Origin: Otatea glauca
Taxonomy: Eukaryota; Streptophyta; Magnoliopsida; Poales; Poaceae
Assembly (NCBI GenBank): GCA_036346275.1
Contig: JAYEVK010000342.1
Coordinates: 1 to 64,000, forward strand
Direction: 5' to 3'
Length of the DNA stretch: 64,000 nucleotides
Part shown: positions 11,509 through 22,905 of the stretch, in pieces
Position numbering within the stretch: position 1 is the first letter of the stretch
How the letters are laid out: each line of letters opens with the position of its first letter
The notes under the pieces: model-generated
Told to the model about the DNA's origin: nothing
The model's input: only the letters and a program-made list of their open reading frames with translations
Database searches by the model: none
Program-made: the position numbers and the translations under genes

Positions 11509-13262
11509 TGCTCTAGCGCGTGTCCGTCTCACTGTGTACCCTTCAATCGCCGCTTGGATGTTACGAGATCGCCAGTCGATGTAATCCAACAAATGCCGGA
11601 TGATTAGCGAAGTCGCCAGTCGGGCTAGCATGCAGGTTGATGACTCCTCCACGCACATCTCCTCGAGAGGGACTTCCATCGACTGCACTCCGGAAGGTAT
11701 CATTGCTATCCAAAGAATGTCTCCTTTATTAGCTAACTTCCGCCATAGTAACCGCTGTTTTACGATTACACTTGATGTGACCATGATGGCTCCAGAAGCC
11801 GCGATTCTAATTCGCCAAGACAAGGGCCCAACAACTCGATGCTCCAAGCCCAGCCCAAGATCAAGCCCAATTCACTCACGCAGTCCAATCGCCCCTGTGA
11901 GTAGTCCAACTAAAACCACTCATATCTTAGTCATATGAAGTCCATTTGAGGCATTCTTGGACTTCTACTGATAAGCCCACAATGAAAGATTTCCAATGGA
12001 AGTGGTTTCACGCCCAAACTCCTTTTAGATCGACGGAATCACCAAATCAATATGATGAATCAGACCGCTGCCAGTTGGCGCCCACTCACTTGGGCCCAAA
12101 GGCCATGTATCGACCTAGAGTTGCACCTGGCCAACCCCTTGACGCTCCCTGCCCTCTTCCTCATATATATCTTAAGAGTCGCTGCTAGAATAGATGGGTT
12201 TTGCTTCGATTACAACTAGATACTTTGTCGGCTTTTTCACCGCTCATCTGGCTGTGGAACCCCAACCTCGGTGCTTAATATCAATCACAATTTCGTGATT
12301 GCATCTTCTACGCTCTTCCTTGTGTTCTCGATTCGCATGTGGATAAGCCTTTTTGGCGATGTCAACCGTGGTTTGTGCGCGGGTTGATAACCAAGCGAGC
12401 CATGGTGTAGTGATTGCAGGTTCAAATCCATTCGATTGACAGTCGGATCGCCAACGCCTTAGTTCTCCACCAATCGGTTTAGTTCACTACGCGTCAAGAT
12501 TGGGCCACCGTGTCGCGATCATACCCCTTCGGCCACCGACTCAAGCCCTAGATAGGTCACGAGTCCATTTGGTCAATTGCCCCGCACTGCAGGCCACCCT
12601 TTTCACCCGTGATCCTATTGCTATTTTAGACCTAACCGAAAGGAAGAAGTGTCGCAGCAATTCTAGATTGGCAAGTTGTTCAATAAAAATAGGCATAACT
12701 TTTGCATACGAACTCCGATCATGCATTTTTTTATTTCAAGAGGACGACGATGCATATCTAAAAATCCACAAGTCAAAAGACTTGTTCAATTTTTGACTCT
12801 CAAAATCGGCCTCTAAAACTGAGTTCTGCATCCCAAAAGTTTCCTATGTCAAGTTTTTACCAATTTTTCGGTCATCCGCTTAACGCTTTCTCGCTCCAAA
12901 ATGTGAGATTTTTTTGAGTTTGAGTTAAAAGAAAGGAAAACAAAAGGCAAGTGCAAAAAAAGAAGAAGAGCCGATCAAAAAAATCGAGAGAAGAAAAGAA
13001 GCAAAAATAGGGAAATAGAAGGTAAAATCGTAACTGCATGCATTCTTTGAGTCCTGTGCTTTGATATATCCCTTGCTAGGTTGAACTAGTTCCAGGAATA
13101 CGCTTAGGCTAGCAACTATGACAAGTACGCTGGACATTTATTCAACTTGCTAATCTAACTTCGATATTGCTTATTCTTTACTACTAAATATTGCCTTCCG
13201 AGATCCACATACTTCTTATCAATTCGTTCTCCTTTGTAATCGCTTCACTCACGCTCCAAACA
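11509..13262 (+). mobile_element. Probable 5' LTR of a degenerate Gypsy element
   Basis: No gene is visible. The segment has LTR-like organisation: a TATATATCTTAAG box (about 12165-12178), a downstream transcribed-looking region, and an ACA end directly before a PBS-like TGGTATCAACG. About 90 bp around 12440-12530 recur at 13686-13775. The left border is simply where the Copia LTR similarity ends, so the true start is uncertain. Assignment to Gypsy rests on the gag-like stub that follows. Confidence 0.4.
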
Positions 13263-13273
13263 TGGTATCAACG
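13263..13273 (+). promoter_or_regulatory. PBS-like site (tRNA-Met type)
   Basis: TGGTATCAACG follows a CCAAACA end. The first eight bases match the initiator tRNA-Met complement; the rest does not, so the call is tentative. Confidence 0.4.
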
Positions 13274-13478
13274 AATCCACCGGTTGTACCACCCGCTTTG
13301 GTAAGAACATTTGTGGGGGTGTGGTAAGACGCGTGAGAGCTCAGGATCCCACCAGCCCAAGATCTAGTAGTTGATAGGATAATACTTTGTGCTATCTTCA
13401 TTTTCTACTAGCAATTGCAGGGTACCAGAGAGACTGTGACTGTAAATCAAGTGGTTCTCTATAACGAAGCCTCGAGAG

Positions 13479-13685
13479 ATGAATGAGACTATGAACAAGC
13501 AAATTCAAAACATGGAGAATGCATTTGACGTATAAGAGTGCATAAGCACCAACCAAACTTTAATTTATCTCCTTCTTCGCTGGTAAAGGTAAGAATTTTC
13601 CATTCTTCCTTCTATAGCGGATTTGGTGTTGATGCTTATATTGATTGGGAAATAGAGGTAGATAAAATTCATTCGCAATGTTCAT
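13479..13685 (+). pseudogene. Gypsy gag stub
   Basis: A start codon at 13479 opens a short Met/Asn/Gln-rich leader peptide (MNETMNKQIQNMENAF) that stops after 17 codons. Further on, in another frame, DAYIDWEIEVDKI (13631-13669) matches the conserved DxxxYLxWExxV start of the Retrotrans_gag domain in plant Gypsy elements. The sequence then jumps at about 13686 into LTR-like DNA, so the rest of gag and all of pol are missing. This is a deletion derivative. Confidence 0.5.
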
Positions 13686-14047
13686 TCTCGATTGGAGTCG
13701 GATCGCCAATGTCGAAGTTCTCCACCAATCGGTTTAGTTCTACCTATCTAAGATCGTAAGCCATCGTCGCGATCCCTCGTCGGGTTAATCGGGATTTGTC
13801 GGGCGCCGTGGTCCTCCACCGGCCGCACCGATTGAGAAAACAACTTCCGTGAGTCAAGTTGCCCCAACGAATGTGTAGGTAAAATTTGATCAAGCGAGGT
13901 GAGTTATCCTCCTTTCTCCTCATGAACTTTTTCTTTTGGTACATCATAGGTGTTTAGGCAATAGCCTTTTTTGCGTGAAGGGTGGACCCACGGCATACTT
14001 GACAAAGCAACCATGGCGTGTATCGTCTATCCTTTGACACTTCACTG
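13686..14047 (+). mobile_element. LTR-like fragment and unclassified flank left of Tat1
   Basis: The first about 90 bp repeat 12440-12530 (GTCGGATCGCCAA and TTCTCCACCAATCGG are shared). The remainder (13776-14047) has no recognisable domain. It contains a proline-rich looking stretch and a possible GT splice donor at about 13900, which could be another opposite-strand Tat ORF exon. That is not secure. Confidence 0.35.
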
Positions 14048-14605
14048 TGTCGACTTTTGTAGTCGGGTAATAAATTTATAAGTGACGCTAGATCTCAAAC
14101 TCAAGGTCCTACAAGCACAAGGGTTTAGATGTGTTCAGTGCTCTCGCAGAGGAGATAACACCCTAATCTTCAGCTGGCCGATTATATGGATCTCTTGGAT
14201 CTAGGATTGCTCAAAGCATCGTGTGCCTCGCGCATATGCGATGCGCGTGCTGGGCGTGGCTTGATAGCTCGATTGTTTGATGTTCATAGTTGTTCCCGCC
14301 CCTCTCCTTTATATAGCGTGGTAAGGCTTACTGTAGTTCCGATCTGTTAGGATATTCAATGGGTTACTAGATTCTAGTTGGTTACAGTGATAGAGTTTAC
14401 ATCTTTATCTACCCTATCAACGCATCTGACATGTGCCAGATCTTTTATATCTAAACATACATACAACCGTCTATAGATGTGCCCTTTCCGCATTGGCGAA
14501 GGCTTTGTGCGGGTGAATCCTTTGGGCCTCTCTACTTTGGCCCGCCTTCTTCTCAAAGCGGAATGCCGGTCACTCATGAAGATACCTTGCTTCATATATT
14601 CCACA
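14048..14605 (-). mobile_element. Tat1 3' LTR
   Basis: 558 bp, the same length as the partner at 36319-36876 and collinear with it. On the minus strand it runs TGTGGAATATATG ... GTCGACA, with TG...CA ends. A TATATAAA box lies on the minus strand at 14308-14315. Flanking 5-mers (CACTG on the left, GCTGG right of the partner) do not form a clean target duplication. No obvious polypurine tract precedes it on the minus strand. Confidence 0.85.
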
Positions 14606-15069
14606 AGAGTCTCTCGAAAGTGATTTATGATCCTGCTATATACCTTTATCTCGACTCGACATAAGCTTTCAATGCTATCGTGAACCTCTAACCGATTTTT
14701 TTCTTTGATTTAAATGCTCTCTCTGCAAAAGAAGAGGATTATGAAGGACTCGAATATAACCTTTGATTTTCTTGGTTTGAAAGCTTGAAGCTAAACCTTA
14801 TCCTTCCTTCTCATGATCAGCCTAAATTTCTGAGGTTGTCTTGATTTTTCCCGTACAATTCACTTAATAAAAAAACTCGGCCTTTTGAGACCATCTTAAC
14901 TCTAAGTCTCTCTGGCTCCGGCGTCTTCACATCCTCGCATTTACTTTAACCTTATCACATTGGCTATAAATATGAACCAATGCTTCGATGTATTCCTTCA
15001 CGCTTTAGTCCACCACCTTCTCGCCTGCTTCTTTCTTCATGAGGAACTTCAAAGACGATCGAGATTTAA
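14606..15069. mobile_element. Tat1 internal DNA next to the 3' LTR
   Basis: Part of the long non-coding zone between the Tat1 opposite-strand ORF and the 3' LTR. I see no domain, only AT-rich DNA with short openings. Confidence 0.6.
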
Positions 15070-15255
15070 CCCCGAAGCCTGCCGAGTCCGTGGGAGGATT
15101 TCGATCGCGCTATGGCGGAGTGGGCAGAGGATAAAGTCCGCCTCTTTGATCAAGCCATGCCGCCGACGCTTTTCCTCGAGATCTTTCCCGCCCTCTTTAG
15201 GGCTGTGGAGGCCCTCATGGAGGCATTGGGTCGCGCAATGCTGCAAGAAGTTTAG
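15070..15255 (+). CDS. Short opposite-strand reading frame in Tat1, unknown function
   Basis: A frame of 61 codons ends at TAG 15253-15255 and has no start codon at its left edge (a stop lies at 15067). It reads as an amphipathic, acidic-then-hydrophobic peptide including WEDFDRAMAEWAEDKVRLFD and MPPTLFLEIFPALFRAVEAL. The composition looks coding rather than random. I do not recognise the domain. It lies between the Tat1 3' LTR and the 81-bp repeat array, on the strand opposite gag-pol, so it may be a remnant of an extra opposite-strand exon or of captured sequence. Confidence 0.3.
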   Translation, partial: PRSLPSPWEDFDRAMAEWAEDKVRLFDQAMPPTLFLEIFPALFRAVEALMEALGRAMLQEV

Positions 15256-15439
15256 GTCCCTATAAATGTAATACTTTCCGCATAATGCTCTGGTGAACTT
15301 TTTATACATAAATAAAGATGTACCTTTTCTCAAAGATTTTTCCATGATCGCTGCTGTTGACGAGCTTGAACCCACTTTGGGGCACGCCAAGCTTGCATGG
15401 TTCCTTGGTTTAGCAGTATTTGCACCCAACCGTCAGAGG

Positions 15440-15900
15440 ATACACCTTAGGTCCGACTTGGGACATGTTAGGATTTGCGCGCTTTGGCCGAGTGATACCC
15501 ATATCCCATAATGCCGGATATAGCTTAGGCTCCTCGCTGGTTGCGTAAAGATCTTCTTGGTCGCGGGTCGAGCGGGATACCCATATCCGATCGCCGTAGG
15601 ATATAGCTTAGGCTCGCGCTTGGAGCGCATCATATCGTGCGGTTTTGGCCGAGGGATACCCATGTCCGATCAGTAGTCATATAGCTTAGGCTCGCTTGGA
15701 GCGTATCATACTTTATGTGGCTCTTGGTCGAAAGTGATACCCATATCCGATCAGTCAGAGATATATCTTAGGCTCAACTTGAGCGTGATCAAGGTTTTCT
15801 TGGCTCATGGATCTAGTGTATGCCCATACCCGACCGATGTAGGATATGGCTCGTCCAACTTGGGACACATCGAGGTTTATCCGAATCTGTGATCCATATT
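15440..15900. repeat. 81-bp tandem repeat in the Tat1 3' region
   Basis: Five diverged units, recognisable by GATACCCATATCCGATC and ATATAGCTTAGGCTC. The GATACCC words start at 15494, 15576, 15655 and 15736, with a weaker unit at about 15818: spacing 79-82 bp. A decayed sixth unit may extend to about 15990. Amplified tandem repeats between pol and the 3' LTR are known from Tat-lineage elements such as Retand. Confidence 0.8.
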
Positions 15901-16408
15901 TTAGCTTATTACGACGCATTTACCTCTTTCGACTCATGGTATACCATTGATTCGTGTCTGCTTAGGCTCAACTCGTGATATATGATTCGCCATGCGGTTA
16001 ATTCACCTAGCGACCAAATGTGGGGCATATCACAAGAAGATATATTTTTATCCAAACGGAGGATATCCACGCCCCGCTAGCACTGGTAGGTGGTTAAACA
16101 TCCCATCGTGGGGAGCAACGTGTCTCTCGGGATGACTGGTCAAACCGCCACCATCCCGAGCATATGTCGACGCCCCGCCAGCAAATCATTATGAAACATA
16201 GAGTAGGGCTAGGGTTTCGCAATCTTTTTCCCGCCATTTTGGCTAAAAAACCTCGATTTTCCCCTTTAAGATCGAGCGCTGGTTCATTTTACTCATCGCT
16301 TATTTCTTGCTCTCTTCTTGCCTTCCTTCGCTCTCCGCTTTCTCCGCCGCTTAGGGTTAATCACACTGCAGCCGCATTTTTATACCGCCATTGATCTCTC
16401 CTCCGAAG
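15901..16408. mobile_element. Tat1 internal DNA between the repeat array and the opposite-strand ORF
   Basis: No gene recognised. It contains decayed repeat-like words and pyrimidine-rich DNA just before the start of the opposite-strand ORF region. Confidence 0.5.
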
Positions 16409-17633
16409 ATGTCTTCATCCCTCCAAGGTCTCCTCCTCGCAGCCTTTGCTCCTGTGATTGGACGACTTGATCAATGACAGAGGAGAAAATGCAACCATGG
16501 TGAATGACGGGTCTTCTGCATTGGCTTTGATCTCCACTCAAGCCGGCCAAAGGTGAATCCATCCCCACTCCCTCGTCCCAAGAAGTTGTGGTTTTTGAGT
16601 CTTTCTTCCAGCCACGGGTTATCTTCCTACCGCGCTTTCTCCGCGCCTTCTTCTTTTCTATGGCATCGAGCTGGTGAACTTGAATCCCAACTCTATTTTG
16701 CTAATCTCTATCTTTATTCATCTTGGCGGCTTCTTGGGCATCCGTCCTCATTTTGATCTTTTTCCGCCATTTTACCTACCAAGCCCTATCCTCAAAAAGC
16801 GAATTCCTAAGGTAATTGGGGGAGCCGGATTCCAACTTCTGAGGGGCTAAAGAAATCATACTTTGCTATTCCTTTCAAGTCTTCGAATAAGGTCTGCACC
16901 AGAGTGGTTTTATTGTGCCAACTCGATCCAGCCTTCTCCTTCTTTCATCAAGCGCCACGAAGGTGTCCTCTTGGTCTTTTGTCGATGACGCCGCAACATG
17001 GATCAAGTGCAAGACCTCTTGGTGCTCACTCTAAGAAATTAAAGGAAGGGGGGCTCTACAGGTTGGTCCGGCTTCACTTCGGCTATCGTCACGGATTCAA
17101 AGACCTTAATGAGCGAAATGCTGTAATTATCCGGGGTATCGCTTGAGGGAAGGGATGATCCGAATCTTCAGAATTGTCCGATTTAATAACGAAAGAGCAG
17201 GATTTTTGTTCGAGTAGGCTTATTTTTTTATCCCGAAGGCCGAGATGCCTGGACCGATGCCCCAAGGCCTTTCTTTACATCGAATCCTCCTCCCGAGGTG
17301 AGAAAGTTTTGGCTTTATAGATTTCTACATCCGCTTCTTTGAATGACTTCTAACTTTTTTAATCTTCCTTTTTAGGATCGAGGGCCTTCTTCAATAAGCA
17401 CCTCTTCTTCCAGAAATGCCCGTCGTGATAAAGCGATTCTAAGCTGGCCAATAGCTTTCCCTGGCGGGATCCTCGCCGCAAGAAGGGGAAGAAGATCAGG
17501 CTGGCGACCGCAAGCTCCTACGGCCGATCGGGTGGTCCCAAGATACGTGTGAACCATCAAGACGAGCCTCCTAAGCGCATTCGCTTCCTTTTCCAAATGC
17601 TCGCTTATTTAGACAAAGTCCGACTCGTGGATC
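16409..17633 (+). pseudogene. Tat1 opposite-strand ORF (aORF), 5' half, interrupted
   Basis: On the strand opposite gag-pol, a Ser/Pro-rich beginning (ATG at about 16409) leads through several frame breaks to a segment like YFFIPRPRCLD near 17220-17260. This resembles the central part of the antisense ORF proteins of grass Tat elements (Pfam lists some as 'putative gypsy type transposon'). A GT-AG intron is visible at 17298-17375 (GTGAGAAAG ... CTTTTTAG), followed by an exon open to about 17630. The gene is then cut by the Tekay insertion at 17634 and resumes at 29102. The function of these proteins is unknown. Exon limits upstream of 17298 are uncertain because of frameshifts. Confidence 0.5.
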
Positions 17634-20549
17634 AGTAACATCCCAAAATTCAGCTTAATTAAGTTTTATTTGGTTAATTGTGCATTTGTGATTTTCGAAT
17701 TTATTTGGATTTTTTCGATTTATTTGAATTAAATTCAAATCAAGTTTATTGCCTTTTATTCAAATCTATTTAAATTGCAAAGTTAAAATAAAGTTTTGCC
17801 AAAAATATTTTATTTGAGTCCGTAATGTCTCAAAGTATTTTTGAGATTTTTCTGAATTTTTCTGATTATTTTATTGCCTAAAACAAATTAAATGAATTTT
17901 GAATTAATTTAATTGAGAAAACTTTTGAAAAAGCGAGCGAATAAAGAACTGGTCATTTACATGCCGTATGCGGCGTTCAGTGCAAGCCTGCTTACCAACA
18001 AATTCCCGCCAGAGTAAACCCTAATTCCGCAGCCTGGGTCCGATCGCATTTCTTCGGCTCGGATCAGCGCTGCCAGAGGAGTTCGGATCGTGATCGGGGA
18101 TTCGCTGACATCGCAGACGGCCGAGACGTCGCCGCCGCTTTCGACTCTTCCGCCAGGCAGAGTTTCCGACGGACTCGAGTCCGTGTCGCCGCCGCGACGC
18201 CTTCTCCGTGCGCCTATTTAAGGCCTTTGACGGCGCGTTGAGTCCCTCGCTCCCGCAAAGCAGAAGCGCAAGGTCTCGACGCCCGTAACTTCGCCTGAGC
18301 GCCTGAGTATCGCCGCCTTCATCACGGCAGATTTTGGTCTCAGCGCACGCCATTAGCAATGAAAAGCTCGTCCGTTGGATCTTCGCCACGCTCGATACAT
18401 CCGCTGTGTCCTCGCGAGTCAGAAACCCGCTTAATCGCCGTCCCGCTAGATCTAAAACCGTGCTCGTGGATTTTGCTTGCATGTGCATCGGGTAATGTCT
18501 CGGCGGAATTGGGTGCACGATTGATGGCGCTGCCGCCGCAACCAATCGGCGCCGCCGCAGCGTTCCCGGCTCGCAGCCGAGGCGCCAAGTGGACTGCGTC
18601 ATGGTGGACCGAGGTGGTCTCGTGGACCGAGTCCATGGACCGGGACACGGCCGGCTTCGATTGGTCCGGTCCAACGCCGGCCATGCGTCGACGTCACGCC
18701 GACGCATAAAGCGGTTTTCGTAATAAAAATAAACTGTTAAATTCGATTTTCTGATTTTAGCAATTTCAGATTTATTTCAAACTTCAAAAGGCTATATCTT
18801 TTGCATTTAACTCGATTTGAGTGATTCCAGTTTCTAAAAATTTGTAAAATTGAGATCTATTTAATGGTGAATTTTAATTGATTTTTGGAGTTCAATTGCT
18901 CTCTGTTTTGGTATTTATTTGCTTTTCTTCTTCGGTACGCGTAGACGTTGAATTGTGCGACGCTTCCGAGGAAGATCCAGTAACTGAAGAGCAAACTCCA
19001 GATCAAGATCAGGACCTATTCCAAGGCAAGTTGTGCTTTGATCATGTTGAACCCATGTTTGTAAAATTGCTATGTTTGATTTACACTATTGCATATATTT
19101 TTCAATTATACAACTGTTTCAAATTAGTTTGGGCTTAGCTAAAATACCAGATTGATCTATACCCTACCTTGTCATTGTATGCCATGATCCATTGTCACCC
19201 TAGATTGGTTTAATATAGTTGGTTAATAATTATAATCAACATTGGAGGTTTAGTTCGTATTAGTTGCTTAGCCATGCCACGCCATCACATGTGTCATCAC
19301 CATTGATAATTAATCTTGATTAATGGAATATGGAACAATGTTATGAACTTGTGTGTCATGTGGGATCACACGATGAGATTGAGTTGTTGTGGCGAGTCAT
19401 GTCACGCAACGATGTTGAATTGTTGATGGCACGTGGTGCTTGGTAATCAACGGGGTGATAATAACTTAGATTGGGGCAAGTGGCAAGGGGCAGGAGGCTA
19501 AGGTGGGCCCGATGGGCGATGGTATGTGGATGTCTTGCCTTGATCACACTAAGGACTTAACCTTGCAAGCCTTTGACCCGAGTCAATCATGCAACCACAT
19601 GTCCGTATGGGCCAAATTTAGTGAGTAATTTGCAAAGTCTTAATGTTGATACTATCGTGGTCGGTGTGAGTTCCCGGTCAGGTGTAATTCACATGGCGCA
19701 AGAGGGGGGCCTGGATGTGGTTTACACCCGCCAAAGGTTGAAACCTTAGCGGTAGTATCGGATTAAGATAGAGCATTGTAAAGGCTTTGTTATAATCACT
19801 CGCCTTTGTGGTGTTTGGTTGTATCACGGGTAAAGTGCATAACCTCCGCAGAGTGTGAAACTATTCGGATAGCCGTGTTTCATGTATTGAGCAATGCTCG
19901 GAATTACGCTTAAGGGTTAGTTTAATAAATTGGACAACTTGGTTGGGATGGCGGATTGCCATATGGAAGATTGAACTTGATTTAGGATTGGAAACTTGGT
20001 TTACTTGAGAAATACTGAATTTATTTATTATTGCTATTCGTTTTACATTCTTTACAATCTATTATTGTATTTGTTCATAAATGTCGCTTATTGCAAAATA
20101 GCCATGATAGCCTATCCTTTGGAATAAGCCTTACATATAGATAAATAGAACTGCATTCTGCGGCACAACTTGTTGAGTGCTTTAAGTACTCACCCTTGCA
20201 AACAACAATAATCAAGCTGAAGAATCTACACTGTTGGAAGATGAGGTCCAAGAAGACACGAGTCATTAGGGTCCGAGCCTTGTTGGTTGCCTGTGGTGAA
20301 CTGATGAGCTATCTACGCTTCTACTTTCCACGCTTAATTATTAGTTTATATTCTCGCTTGTTCAAGGTGGCTTAATAATGTAAGTTGGTCATAAGATCAT
20401 ACATTTAGCTATATCAATAAATGAACTATTATTCTATTATCGCTGTGTATGATGTGATATGTACCAATGTTAAGTCGTGGTGCACTAGCGCTGATCCGGA
20501 CTAGTGCGGTAAACACAAATGGGTTCGAATCAAGGATTCGGTCCTTACA
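17634..20549 (+). mobile_element. Tekay-type chromovirus 5' LTR
   Basis: About 2.9 kb, collinear with 26168-29101. It starts at (T)GTAACATCCC, with the first base mutated to A, and ends in CCTTACA directly before the PBS. AT-rich segments are almost identical between the two LTRs. GC-rich segments differ mainly by short indels. Very long LTRs are characteristic of the Tekay/Del clade. An open frame at 18878-19138 and its counterpart in the other LTR are just shared LTR sequence. Confidence 0.9.
18215..18223 (+). promoter_or_regulatory. TATA-like box in the Tekay 5' LTR
   Basis: TATTTAAGG in a GC-rich context (GTGCGCC upstream). The same sequence lies at 26752-26760 in the 3' LTR. Likely core promoter of the element. 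Confidence 0.45.
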
Positions 20550-20553
20550 GAGG

Positions 20554-20564
20554 TGGTATCGAGC
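20554..20564 (+). promoter_or_regulatory. Tekay primer-binding site (tRNA-Met)
   Basis: TGGTATCGAGC lies four bases after the LTR end. It matches the plant initiator tRNA-Met complement TGGTATCAGAGC with one base missing. Confidence 0.75.
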
Positions 20565-20798
20565 ATACCGATCGTAGGTCTTGGCCCTAGATAGTGTGGA
20601 GGTGTCTTGTGAGAGTCCAAAACTATTTTCTAAAGGAAAATCTAGACTTAATTAATAAAACTCTCGACTCATCTCATTCTCTACTTCGCCTTTGCTGAAT
20701 TTACCGCCTTACTTGCTGCTTCGGTGGAGAACTTATTCAAAGTTCTTGTGGAGTGATGCCGATCGTTCCGACCTTTGAGGAGTCACCGCGGCTACGCC

Positions 20799-21393
20799 AT
20801 GGAGCCGTGGAGAGTACTTCAGACGCTTGAGGCTTCTACCGCCCACTTTACCGAGGAGGCAATGATGCTGGAATGTGTACACCGAGGTTTCATTTGCAAG
20901 GTAATCATCTACGCCGAGAACGAGGAAACCGCAGAGCCAATCAACGCCTCCGCCGAAGGTTCTCGATGAAGTTGCAATTCAGAGGTTGCTCGACTTGCTC
21001 TTCGCCGTCTCGCCGCGACCACGCCGACGAGCTTCACGACTCGTTGTTCCGCTTCACCCTGACGCTCAAGCATGCCGACGCGACGGATCGTGGAGGACGA
21101 GTGTGCCATCGCGACACCTGCGGAGTTCGCCTTGCCTGTGGAGGATCACATGAGAGATACTACTCAGAGCCGGAGATCTGTACGAGGCACTCAGAGTGGC
21201 GAGCAGAGCTTGAGGTGACCTGCAGCCAACCATCGGGATGATCACCGAAATGGGAGAGGCCCCGAGGCGCTTGAGGACGAGCCGAGCGTGGACTCGGGAG
21301 TTCAGAGCCACCGAGGAGTCCGAGGAGGATCCAGAGGAGCGAGAGTGGGAGCCAGGGGAGTGCAGACCTGCTGTTGCAGAGGACCCAGAGTAG
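20799..21393 (+). pseudogene. Pre-gag leader ORF of the Tekay element
   Basis: Between the PBS and gag lies about 590 bp of GC-richer, coding-like sequence. It starts near MEPWRVLQTLEASTAHFTEE (20799), passes through at least one frame break, and ends in an in-frame acidic tail from ATG 21250 (MGEAPRRLRTSRAW ... AVAEDPE) to TAG 21391-21393. The low stop density, Glu-rich tail and clear drop in GC after the stop argue for a real former ORF. I do not recognise the protein. Some grass Gypsy elements carry an ORF before gag. It could also be captured host sequence. Confidence 0.45.
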
Positions 21394-21740
21394 GTCACCA
21401 GTGATAGGTTCGCCCGATGCCCGCCATCCACCGTGTATGCGCGGTCACCTCACCTGTGGTGGCTGGATGAGTGAGTGTCGCCTTGAGCCGTGTTGAGACT
21501 CGAGTGTGAGTCGCGTTTTTGTTAGTCTTTACCTTTTAGTTGACGTTAAGGTTTCGTGTTAGTTTGCTTCTTTGTAATGCTGAGTGTGCAAGATGTGTTG
21601 CAAAGCTTGTAGGCTTAAATAAGCACCATACCAAGAATAATAAAGAATCATTTCATTGGGTATAATCTATCTCCCCGCTTTAGAAAATCTTACTTCATCT
21701 ATGCTACATCTACCTTTCCTAACCTAAGAGGCAATCATCG
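21394..21740. mobile_element. Tekay leader between the pre-gag ORF and gag
   Basis: AT-richer non-coding leader, ending just before the gag start. Confidence 0.6.
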
Positions 21741-22905
21741 ATGGTGAATACTCGAGGAAACAACGGTGCTTCAGAAGTGGATCGCGCTGTAATGACAACC
21801 CAATGATGGAGGCACCCTCAACCACCGAAGAGACATGCGTAATCTAGGAGCATTTCGCAAAGCAGACTAACTCGATGCAGTATAATGATGCAATAGATGC
21901 AAAGAGATGACCAATGCAAAGAAGAATCACAACAACCTCGCGAACTCGTAACAATCATGGTGGACCTCGACCTATGTCAAAGCTATCGATTTTATGAGGA
22001 CTAGGCCACCAACTTTTTCGGAAATGTGAATCCTTTGAAGCCGATGACCGCTTAGGACCATTGAGAAGAAATCGCACATCACACAGCTGTGAAGGAAATG
22101 AGAAGGTGCTTTACGCCTCATCAACCGGAAGGGACCGCCGCAGAGTGGTGGGAACCATCGTGTCGCCATGGAGCCCCACAGAGATAACCCGGGAGGAGTT
22201 TACTAATGCTTTCCGCCAAGCATTCATGTCCCTGAGGGAATGATGGATCTTAAGAAGGAGGAGTTCGAGCTTTGAAGCAAGGAGGCCAACCAGGCCGAAT
22301 ACTTGAACAAATTTACTCGCTAGCTCGCTATGCCCTCAAGACGAGCGACGATAAAGCCGCATGCCTGCTTTCATGAAGGGATCGAACTCAGACTAGTGTG
22401 GGACTGACACCCACAATTTCCTGATTTTCGTGAGCTAGTGAATAAGGCTTTGATCCTAGAAGATAAGCGCAAAGAGCTAGGTGAAACCGTAGCGCTTGAT
22501 GAATAATCGTGGTGGACGCCCAAACCATCTACGCTTGAGGATGTCACCACAAAGAATTTGCTAGATTCCAACCACTAGCCGGAAACAAGACATCAACCCT
22601 CGCACTCGCCTCGCCAATCGAGCTTTCAGACACCAAAGACAGGCAACAATGCACCAGAGGAAATCAAGAATCCGCAGTGAAGAGATGCTATACTTGCAAT
22701 GAGCCGTGGCACTTTTCAAATAGGTGTCCACGTAAGGGAGGCATCACGCCAGCTGTTTCAACCTGGGAACAACACCCGCTAAAGCACCAAAGATCGAGGA
22801 AATCGTGCGCCAGTCAAGCCGAGCAACGCCGCAATCAGCAAAGGCGTGGAAGGATCAACCACATCACCGCCGATGGAGCTCAAGAGGCAACGACGCCGAT
22901 CGGGT
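21741..22905 (+). pseudogene. Tekay gag
   Basis: The start codon at 21741 opens with MVNTRGNNG, the usual N-terminus of Tekay/Del gag. After frameshifts, the Retrotrans_gag core is recognisable (ITREEFTNAFRQAF, then a LKKEEF-like and YLNKFTRxLARYAP-like segment, 22190-22340). A CCHC zinc knuckle, CYTCNEPWHFSNRC, lies at 22686-22727 (C-x2-C-x4-H-x4-C). Gag forms the particle and the knuckle binds the RNA. The reading frame is broken in several places, so no full-length Gag is encoded. Confidence 0.8.

Noticed and set aside
18021..18707. 228-codon open frame on the minus strand in the Tekay 5' LTR
   Set aside because: It lies in GC-rich LTR DNA. The same region of the 3' LTR (26414-27240) breaks the frame, so it is not conserved coding sequence.
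18878..19138. 86-codon + strand frame with a near-identical 83-codon partner at 27428-27679
   Set aside because: Both copies are simply the same part of the two LTRs. The similarity comes from LTR identity, not from selection on a protein.
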